Origin: Ruminococcoides sp052118065
Lineage (GTDB): Bacteria; Bacillota; Clostridia; Oscillospirales; Acutalibacteraceae
Reading direction: 5' to 3'
Assembly (NCBI GenBank): GCA_052118065.1
Contig: JBQKHY010000015.1
Span: 1 to 55,290, forward strand
DNA length: 55,290 bases
Shown: one piece after another, positions 49,791 through 55,290 of the stretch
How positions within the stretch are numbered: the stretch's first letter is position 1
How the letters are laid out: every line of letters begins with the position of its first letter
The notes under the pieces: model-generated
What the model saw: the letters and a program-made list of their open reading frames with translations, nothing else
What the model was told of the DNA's origin: nothing
Database searches by the model: none
Position numbers and translations under genes: made by a program

Positions 49791-52733
49791 ATGAGTAAAA
49801 AGAAAAAAACTTTCATACTCAAGGTCTTACCGATTATTGCGATTTGTATAGTAATGTTGATTCCATCAATATACGCTTGTGTATTCTTGGGTTCAATGTG
49901 GGATCCTTATGGTAACATAGGTGACCTACCGGTAGCTGTGGTGAATTATGACAAATCCGTTGATTACAATGACAAAACATTGTCCATTGGGGATGACCTT
50001 GTAGACAAACTAAAGGATAATGATTCCTTGAAATTCAACTTTGTTGACAGTGATACGGCTGAACAAGGTATTGAGAATGGTACATATTATATGGTAATTA
50101 CCATTCCAAAAGATTTTTCCAAAAATGCAACAACTTTAATGGATGCAAATCCTAAGAAGATGGAGCTTGATTACAAAACTAATCCCGGCAAAAACTACAT
50201 TGCCTCTAAGATGAGTTCAACTGCTTTGGAAAAAATCAAAACAGAAATCGAACATACAGTAACAGAAACTTATACACAGACAGTTTTTGATACTATTGGA
50301 GATACAGCTGATAGCCTTTATGATGCAGTTGATGGTGCTCAGAAGCTAAATGACGGTGTTGGTAAACTTTCTGATGGTAATGACACTATTACAACTAACC
50401 TAAAGACTTTGGCAGATAGTTCAGTAACATTTGCCGATGGTGCAAATACTCTAAATACCGGTCTTGTAACATATACTAATGGTGTTACATCATTAAATTC
50501 CGGTGCTTGGAGAATTAAAGCCGGTCTTGATACATTAAACAGCAATGTACCTACTCTTTCAAATGGTATTAGTGCTTTGGCAAATGGTGGTGTAACACTA
50601 AAGAACGGTATCAAAACTTATACTGACGGTGTTGCAACTGCTAACACAGGTGCTCAGACACTTAACAAAAATTCAAGTACACTAAATAACGGTGTTTCTA
50701 CTTTGCATAATGGTACAACAACTTTAAAGTCAGGTCTAAAGACTTATACTGACGGTGTTGCAACTGCTAACACAGGTGCTCAAACATTGTCACAAAGTTC
50801 AAGCACACTTAACAGTGGTGCTTCTTCTCTAAAGAGTGGTTCAAGCACATTGTCAACAGGTACTTCAACTTTAAAGTCAGGACTTAACACAATGTCCGGT
50901 GAACTTGCAAAGTCAGTAACTGATGAAAATGCAGAAAAGCTAAAGACACTTTCAAGTGGTCTTACTTCTCTAAACAGTGGTATTTCTCAGTTAAACGATA
51001 GTTTACAAAATGCAGAGGACTCAACACTTGAAAGTGACCTTACAACTGTTGGTGTTGGTATTCAAACTGCCGGTACTGAGTTAAAATCAGCTTCAGATGG
51101 TCTTGCATCTTTACAGAAAGAAATCGCAACAATTTCTTCTTCAAGCTGGTTCAAGAGTCTTGATGCAGCAACTCAGGCATCTGTAATTAACGGTTTAAAA
51201 TCTTCAGCAAAAGAAATCGGTGACGGTTTACAGGGCGTACAGTCTGACTTAACAACTGCCGGTGCTGACCTAAAGACAGCAGCTTCAACAGCTAAAGAAG
51301 TTGGTAAGTCAGTTGATACTGTAAAGGCATCAGTTAAGAAGATTAGTGAAAACTCAAAATTACTACTACCTACTGCAAGTACTCAAGTAACTGCACTATA
51401 TGGTGGTTTAAGCTCTGTTAAGGATACACTTGATACAAAGCTTATCCCGGGTGCTACTGCTCTTGAGAGTGGTACTTCTCAGCTAGATGGTGGTATCAGT
51501 ACTTTACAAACCGGTTTAACAACATATACCGGTGGTGTTGATACTTTAGCAAACGGTACAAAACAGTTAAACGACAACAGTAAGAGCCTTAACGATGGTG
51601 CTAAGAGCCTAAATGATGGTACTAAGTCACTAAAGACCGGTGTTTCAACATACACAGGTGGTGTTAAGACACTTGCTGATGGTACTAAGAAACTAACTGA
51701 TAACAACAAGACTCTTAATAAGGGTGCTACTGATTTATCAAATGGTGCTAATAAACTAAAAGACAGTGTACCAACACTTTCAAGTGGTATTGAACAACTA
51801 TTTAACGGTTCAACAACTCTTGCAAATGGTACACGACAGTTAATGGATAATAACGATAAGCTTGTTTCCGGTAGTAAGGAATTGGCAAATGGTGCAACAA
51901 AGATTTCTACCGGTGCAGATAAACTTTATGACGGTTCAAAGACTTTAGGTAAGGGTTTAACAACAGTTGATAATGGTGTTACAACTCTTAAGAAAGCACT
52001 TAAGAAGGGCGCTGATACTGCTAAGGATACAACAATCTCAAGTAAGCAGAAGAAGATGTTTGCTTCTCCTGTAAATGCAAATGAAACTCAGGTTTCTAAG
52101 GTAGCTAACAACGGTTCAGCTATGGCAGCATATATGATGTGCGCAGGTCTTTGGGTAGCAGGTATTTCATTCTGTGTTGTAACAGGTGCAGAAAATGACC
52201 CTAAGCGTATCAGAAGAAAGAAGAAACTTTGGATTAGAAAACTATTTGAACTTGCATTATTTGCAGTTGGTGCAGGTGCAGTTCTGGTAACACTTCTAAT
52301 TAATGTAAACGGTATGGATCCGGCTTATGTTGGCAGAACATTTGCTTTAGCTATTATGACTTCTGTAGCATTTACAGCAATTGCATACTTCTTCAACATT
52401 ATCCTTGGTAAGGTTGGTTCATTCGCATTACTTGTTCTTCTAGTTCTACAACTTGGTTGTGCCGGTGGTACATATCCACTTGACCTTTCACCAAGTATCT
52501 ACAGAACAATGAAACCATTCTTCCCATTCTCTTATGCAGTTGACGGATTTAGAATGACAATTGCTACAGGTCAGGATATTACAGGTATTATGATTGTACT
52601 TGCCGGTTTTGCAGCAGTATTTATTGCACTAAGCATTATTGTAACTACAGTAAAGGTTAAGAGTAAGAATGAAAAGGAATATGGTCTATCAAGACTACTT
52701 GATGAGGCTTTCTCAGTTCCATTTAAGGATTAA
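49791..52733 (+). CDS. YhgE/Pip-domain membrane protein
   Basis: 980 residues. One membrane helix near the N-terminus (~8-32) is followed by the Pip domain (~33-165, MWDPYGNIGDLPVAVVNYD). A ~600-residue extracellular stalk follows, made of repeated L-x-x-G-x-x-x-L units of the YhgE/Pip heptad type. The C-terminal five to six helices (~785-975) look like an ABC-2-type permease. Relatives include the phage receptor Pip of Lactococcus and the EsaA protein of type VII secretion, but no secretion genes are here. GAGGTG precedes the ATG. Probably controlled by the divergent TetR protein. Function of the family is not settled. Confidence 0.87.
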   Translation: MSKKKKTFILKVLPIIAICIVMLIPSIYACVFLGSMWDPYGNIGDLPVAVVNYDKSVDYNDKTLSIGDDLVDKLKDNDSLKFNFVDSDTAEQGIENGTYYMVITIPKDFSKNATTLMDANPKKMELDYKTNPGKNYIASKMSSTALEKIKTEIEHTVTETYTQTVFDTIGDTADSLYDAVDGAQKLNDGVGKLSDGNDTITTNLKTLADSSVTFADGANTLNTGLVTYTNGVTSLNSGAWRIKAGLDTLNSNVPTLSNGISALANGGVTLKNGIKTYTDGVATANTGAQTLNKNSSTLNNGVSTLHNGTTTLKSGLKTYTDGVATANTGAQTLSQSSSTLNSGASSLKSGSSTLSTGTSTLKSGLNTMSGELAKSVTDENAEKLKTLSSGLTSLNSGISQLNDSLQNAEDSTLESDLTTVGVGIQTAGTELKSASDGLASLQKEIATISSSSWFKSLDAATQASVINGLKSSAKEIGDGLQGVQSDLTTAGADLKTAASTAKEVGKSVDTVKASVKKISENSKLLLPTASTQVTALYGGLSSVKDTLDTKLIPGATALESGTSQLDGGISTLQTGLTTYTGGVDTLANGTKQLNDNSKSLNDGAKSLNDGTKSLKTGVSTYTGGVKTLADGTKKLTDNNKTLNKGATDLSNGANKLKDSVPTLSSGIEQLFNGSTTLANGTRQLMDNNDKLVSGSKELANGATKISTGADKLYDGSKTLGKGLTTVDNGVTTLKKALKKGADTAKDTTISSKQKKMFASPVNANETQVSKVANNGSAMAAYMMCAGLWVAGISFCVVTGAENDPKRIRRKKKLWIRKLFELALFAVGAGAVLVTLLINVNGMDPAYVGRTFALAIMTSVAFTAIAYFFNIILGKVGSFALLVLLVLQLGCAGGTYPLDLSPSIYRTMKPFFPFSYAVDGFRMTIATGQDITGIMIVLAGFAAVFIALSIIVTTVKVKSKNEKEYGLSRLLDEAFSVPFKD
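50616..50782 (+). repeat. Direct repeat inside the YhgE/Pip stalk
   Basis: A 41-bp sequence at 50616-50656 is repeated exactly at 50742-50782, a 126-bp (42-codon) period. This indicates recent internal duplication of stalk units. Confidence 0.85.
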
Positions 52734-52776
52734 TCAGATTATTCCGTATATTCTTCCAAATATAATAACAAAATGC

Positions 52777-52810
52777 AAAGCACTCTTGAATTTAATTCAA
52801 GGGTGCTTTT
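52777..52810 (+). terminator. Terminator of the YhgE/Pip gene
   Basis: A 15-bp stem AAAGCACTCTTGAAT / ATTCAAGGGTGCTTT (one G-U pair), 3-nt loop, then T. Confidence 0.85.
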
Positions 52811-52939
52811 GTTGCTTGATTTTTAAAATAAATTATGGTTATTTTAAGATTGTTTTTACAGTATAAGTTAAAATAAAGTCAAAAAATCTTTAAACAAAAG
52901 TTAATATGATAAAAAATAGCAAATAATAAAGAAAAATGC

Positions 52940-52968
52940 TTGATAAAATACTGAAAAAAGACTATAAT
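52940..52968 (+). promoter_or_regulatory. Sigma-A promoter of the NifU-like/GGGtGRT operon
   Basis: TTGATA, 17-bp spacer, TATAAT. The ~47-nt leader contains a small GAGAGGACTTTCTC hairpin. Confidence 0.8.
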
Positions 52969-53021
52969 TACCTTGTATGAGAGGACTTTCTCAAACAAAT
53001 CAAAGAAAGGAGTTAAGTACA

Positions 53022-53714
53022 ATGAATTATTCTAATGAAGTAATGAATATGTGTACTGTAACAAAAGGACCAAAGCACGGTCCTGCACCTATTCCTGAAG
53101 AAGGTAAATGGGTAAAATCTTATGAAATCAAAGATATTTCAGGTTTTTCACATGGTATTGGTTGGTGTGCTCCTCAGCAGGGCGCATGTAAGCTATCACT
53201 AAACGTAAAAGACGGTATTGTTGAAGAAGCTCTTGTAGAAACAGTTGGTTGCTCAGGTATGACTCACTCAGCTGCTATGGCTGCAGAAATTCTACCTGGC
53301 AAGACTCTACTAGAATGTCTAAACACAGACCTTGTTTGTGATGCTATTAACACAGCTATGAAGAACATTTTTGAACAGCTAGTATACGGTCGTTCACAGA
53401 CTGCTTTCTCAGAAGACGGTCTTCCAATCGGTGCCGGTCTAGAAGACCTTGGTAAGGGCCTTCGTTCACAGGTTGGTACTATGTTCTCAACAAAGGCTAA
53501 GGGCGTTCGTTTTATGGAAATGGCAGAAGGCTATGTTCTTAAGACAGCTCTTGACGAAAATGACGAAGTTATCGGTTACCAGTTTGTAAATCTTGGTAAG
53601 ATGATGCAGGATATTCGTCATGGTGTTACACCGGATGAAGCATATAAAAATAACATTGGTCAGTACGGCCGTTTTGATAACGCTGCTAAGTACATTGACC
53701 CAAGAGAAGAATAA
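53022..53714 (+). CDS. NifU/IscU-like iron-sulfur scaffold-family protein
   Basis: 230 residues. Residues ~45-110 follow the NifU-N/IscU pattern: QQGACKLSLNVKDGIVEEA then VETVGCSGMTH and PGKTLLE. Cysteines C49, C56 and C77 are present, but the third canonical IscU ligand is missing. The C-terminal ~120 residues are not part of IscU. So the protein may bind a metal or cluster in an altered way. ATG 53022 follows AAGGAG; an in-frame ATG 15 codons earlier would include the leader. It is co-transcribed with the GGGtGRT gene 22 bases on. Codon use is strongly optimised, implying abundance. Its exact function is unknown. Confidence 0.8.
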   Translation: MNYSNEVMNMCTVTKGPKHGPAPIPEEGKWVKSYEIKDISGFSHGIGWCAPQQGACKLSLNVKDGIVEEALVETVGCSGMTHSAAMAAEILPGKTLLECLNTDLVCDAINTAMKNIFEQLVYGRSQTAFSEDGLPIGAGLEDLGKGLRSQVGTMFSTKAKGVRFMEMAEGYVLKTALDENDEVIGYQFVNLGKMMQDIRHGVTPDEAYKNNIGQYGRFDNAAKYIDPREE

Positions 53715-53736
53715 TCAGTAAGGAGGAGATTTAAAC

Positions 53737-54741
53737 ATGGCAGTTACATTTGAAAGTATGGAAAGAAGAATGCCAAAAATCGAGAAGTGCCTTGCTGAAA
53801 ATGGTATCGGTTCTCTTGAAGAGGCAAGACAGCTATGTCTAGATAAGGGCTTTGACCCAGACAAAATCGTTAAGGGTGTTCAGCCAATCGCATTTGAAAA
53901 CGCTAGCTGGGCTTATACACTAGGTTGTGCTATCGGTCTTAAGAAGGGCGTTAAGTCTGCTGCTGAAGCTGCTGAAGCTATCGGCGTAGGTCTTGAAGCA
54001 TTTACAATCCCTGGTTCTGTTGCAGAACAGAGAAATGTTGGTCTAGGTCACGGTAACCTAGGTGCAATGCTACTTAGAGACGAAACAAAGTGTTTCGCAT
54101 TCCTAGCAGGTCACGAATCATTCGCTGCTGCTGAAGGTGCTATCGGTATTGCCAGAAACGCTAACAAGGCTAGAAAAGAACCACTAAGAGTTATCCTTAA
54201 CGGTCTTGGTAAGGATGCTGCTTACATCATCTCAAGAATCAACGGTTTCACATATGTTGAAACAGACTTTGACTTCTTCAACAGCGAACTAAAGGTTGTT
54301 CGTGAAGTTAAGTTCTCTGATGGTGAAAGAGCTGCTGTTCGTTGCTACGGTGCTAACGATGTTCGTGAAGGCGTAGCTATTATGCAGAAGGAAAATGTTG
54401 GTGTTTCAATTACAGGTAACTCAACTAACCCAACTCGTTTCCAGCATCTAGTAGCTGGTACATACAAGAAGTGGGCTATTGAAAATGGAGTTAAGTACTT
54501 CTCAGTTGCTTCAGGTGGTGGTACAGGTCGTACACTTCATCCTGATAACATGGGTGCAGGTCCTGCTTCATACGGTCTAACAGACTCAATGGGTAGAATG
54601 CACGGTGATGCTCAGTTTGCCGGTTCTTCATCAGTTCCTGCTCATGTAGAAATGATGGGTCTTATCGGTATGGGTAACAACCCAATGGTTGGTGCTACAG
54701 TTGCTTGTGCAGTTGCAGTTTACGAAAGCCTAAATAAGTAA
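53737..54741 (+). CDS. GGGtGRT protein
   Basis: 334 residues of the conserved family named for its GGGtGRT signature, here S259-G-G-G-T-G-R-T266. Two further glycine-rich segments (GLGHGNLGAMLLRDE, PDNMGAGPASYGLTDSMGR) suggest phosphate or nucleotide binding. No signal peptide or membrane helix, so it is cytoplasmic. The family is found in anaerobes next to the NifU-like protein, as here, but no biochemical role is established to my knowledge. AAGGAGGAG precedes the ATG. Heavy codon bias (CTA, GGT, GCT) indicates high expression. Confidence 0.85.
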   Translation: MAVTFESMERRMPKIEKCLAENGIGSLEEARQLCLDKGFDPDKIVKGVQPIAFENASWAYTLGCAIGLKKGVKSAAEAAEAIGVGLEAFTIPGSVAEQRNVGLGHGNLGAMLLRDETKCFAFLAGHESFAAAEGAIGIARNANKARKEPLRVILNGLGKDAAYIISRINGFTYVETDFDFFNSELKVVREVKFSDGERAAVRCYGANDVREGVAIMQKENVGVSITGNSTNPTRFQHLVAGTYKKWAIENGVKYFSVASGGGTGRTLHPDNMGAGPASYGLTDSMGRMHGDAQFAGSSSVPAHVEMMGLIGMGNNPMVGATVACAVAVYESLNK

Positions 54742-54760
54742 TTCATTACTTTATATACTA

Positions 54761-54788
54761 GGGAGTGTATTTTTACACTCCCTTTTTT
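54761..54788 (+). terminator. Terminator of the NifU-like/GGGtGRT operon
   Basis: GGGAGTGT / ACACTCCC, 6-nt loop, TTTTTT. Confidence 0.93.
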
Positions 54789-54839
54789 CTTGCAAAAATT
54801 CTTACTTTATGTTATATAATAGGTAAGGGTTGTGATAAT

Positions 54840-55073
54840 ATGAAAGATAAGCTTACAGGAAAGCAAGTGATTATTATGCTATCAATCATTGCTTTGGCAG
54901 TTGGTTTTTTTGTCGGTGGTATGGCACTTACCGACAGATATAAAAAAACTATAGTGAATACCTATGATAAATATTATAATAAGTATTATAGTATTGCTTC
55001 AAGTTATGTTGACCAAGGTCAGAGTATTGTACAAAAGAATATTGAACTTGCATCTCAGCAAGATAAAAAATAA
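54840..55073 (+). CDS. Small single-span membrane protein
   Basis: 77 residues. A short basic N-terminus (MKDKLTGKQ), one membrane helix (~10-30, with GFFVGGMAL), then a ~45-residue polar, tyrosine-rich helix (TYDKYYNKYYSIASSYVDQG). The N-terminus is probably inside and the tail outside. ATG 54840 is preferred to an in-frame start 25 codons earlier because that start falls in the terminator of the previous operon. The ribosome-binding site (AAGGG) is weak and a little far. Family not recognised. Confidence 0.6.
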   Translation: MKDKLTGKQVIIMLSIIALAVGFFVGGMALTDRYKKTIVNTYDKYYNKYYSIASSYVDQGQSIVQKNIELASQQDKK

Positions 55074-55101
55074 GGACTTCTGTTTTCAGAAGTCCTTTTG
55101 T
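55072..55101 (+). terminator. Terminator after the small membrane protein
   Basis: AAGGACTTCTG / CAGAAGTCCTT with a TTTT loop and TTTTG. It begins inside the stop codon. Confidence 0.9.
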
Positions 55102-55167
55102 CTTTTGATTTTATCTGTGGGTAAAGATTAATTTCATAAATTAGTTATTTCAATCCTAATTTTGAGT

Positions 55168-55290
55168 AAAGGCTAGTTCGATAAATTAGGGTTTGTGGGT
55201 GTGAATTATAACAAAATTTTGGCTTACAGTCGTAGGGGCGAACACTGTTCGCCCGTTTAATAGTAAAATGTTTTATACAATTTTGTCCTA
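55168..55290. repeat. Interspersed repeat, copy 2, cut by the window edge
   Basis: AAAGGCTAGTT (55168-55178) and ATAAATTAGGGTTTGT (55181-55196) also occur at 28098-28108 and 28189-28204. Bases 55216-55253 match 43076-43113 with one mismatch, including the GGCGAAC/GTTCGCC hairpin. TTTTGTCCT near the edge repeats 43142-43150, so the element probably continues beyond the window. Confidence 0.72.

Noticed and set aside
50339..51709. Long antisense open frames within the YhgE/Pip gene
   Set aside because: They arise from the repetitive codon pattern of the stalk and have no ribosome-binding sites or recognisable products.
49791..52733. Type VII secretion locus (EsaA-like)
   Set aside because: No WXG100, EssC or other ESX genes are present; only the general YhgE/Pip family can be supported.

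Overview
The window looks like a chromosomal segment of a low-GC, endospore-forming, starch-degrading Firmicute of the Ruminococcaceae/Oscillospiraceae. The closest fit I can argue for is Ruminococcus bromii or a near relative. The reasons are a secreted starch-binding dockerin protein with the domain order of R. bromii Sas6, a maltodextrin ABC importer beside a GH13 lipoprotein, sporulation genes (spoIIE, spoVAD), a SpoVAD/SpoIIE-type Clostridia gene set and [FeFe]-hydrogenase maturases. The species call is inference; no 16S or other marker lies in the window.

Layout. 0.1-3.5 kb: tRNA-Trp, a SHOCT-domain protein, a patatin-like lipase and a MurE-type ligase. 3.9-9.6 kb: malE-malF-malG importer (no ATPase gene) followed by a surface GH13 amylase. 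9.8-15.4 kb: SpoIIE, an MGDG-synthase-like glycosyltransferase and a VanW-domain envelope protein. 15.6-19.3 kb: the Sas6-like amylosome protein and a second secreted protein. 19.3-26.4 kb: a lone spoVAD, two small or medium membrane proteins, the rlmB - P-type-ATPase-like pseudoenzyme - rpe operon, and a MecA-like adaptor. 26.5-28.0 kb: a cytoplasmic GH13 glucosidase. 28.0-28.6 kb: repeats including a MITE-like palindromic element. 28.6-30.9 kb: cupin, SdpR/SdpI pair with a clear operator, and a lipoprotein. 31.0-36.0 kb: coaX-birA diverging from coaBC, then a split transketolase. 36.1-40.0 kb: asparaginase family, FkbM methyltransferase, ComEC-like MBL lipoprotein, cyclophilin. 40.0-43.3 kb: hydG-hydF with an attenuator-like leader, a tiny VbhA-like antitoxin gene and another repeat. 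43.3-45.8 kb: SDR and GlnRS. 46.1-49.0 kb: a TrpX-type ABC transporter. 49.1-52.7 kb: TetR regulator and a large YhgE/Pip membrane protein. 53.0-55.1 kb: a NifU-like scaffold with a GGGtGRT protein, a small membrane protein, then repeats to the edge.

How the genes fit together. The surface proteins (Sas6-like binder, GH13 lipoprotein) would capture and cut starch, MalEFG would import maltodextrins, and the cytoplasmic GH13 enzyme would trim them towards glucose. Transketolase and Rpe feed the pentose phosphate route, while HydG/HydF build the H-cluster for hydrogen disposal during fermentation. Sporulation genes are scattered. Most transcription units are short and are bounded by good sigma-A promoters and strong intrinsic terminators, which are listed.

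The most interesting items are the degenerate P-type ATPase with a long acidic N-terminus, the orphan Fic-inhibitor-like antitoxin with an apparent ATA start, the NifU-like/GGGtGRT pair, the spoVAD ribosome-binding site buried in a terminator hairpin, the probable leaderless gene for the ComEC-like lipoprotein, and the hydG leader terminator.
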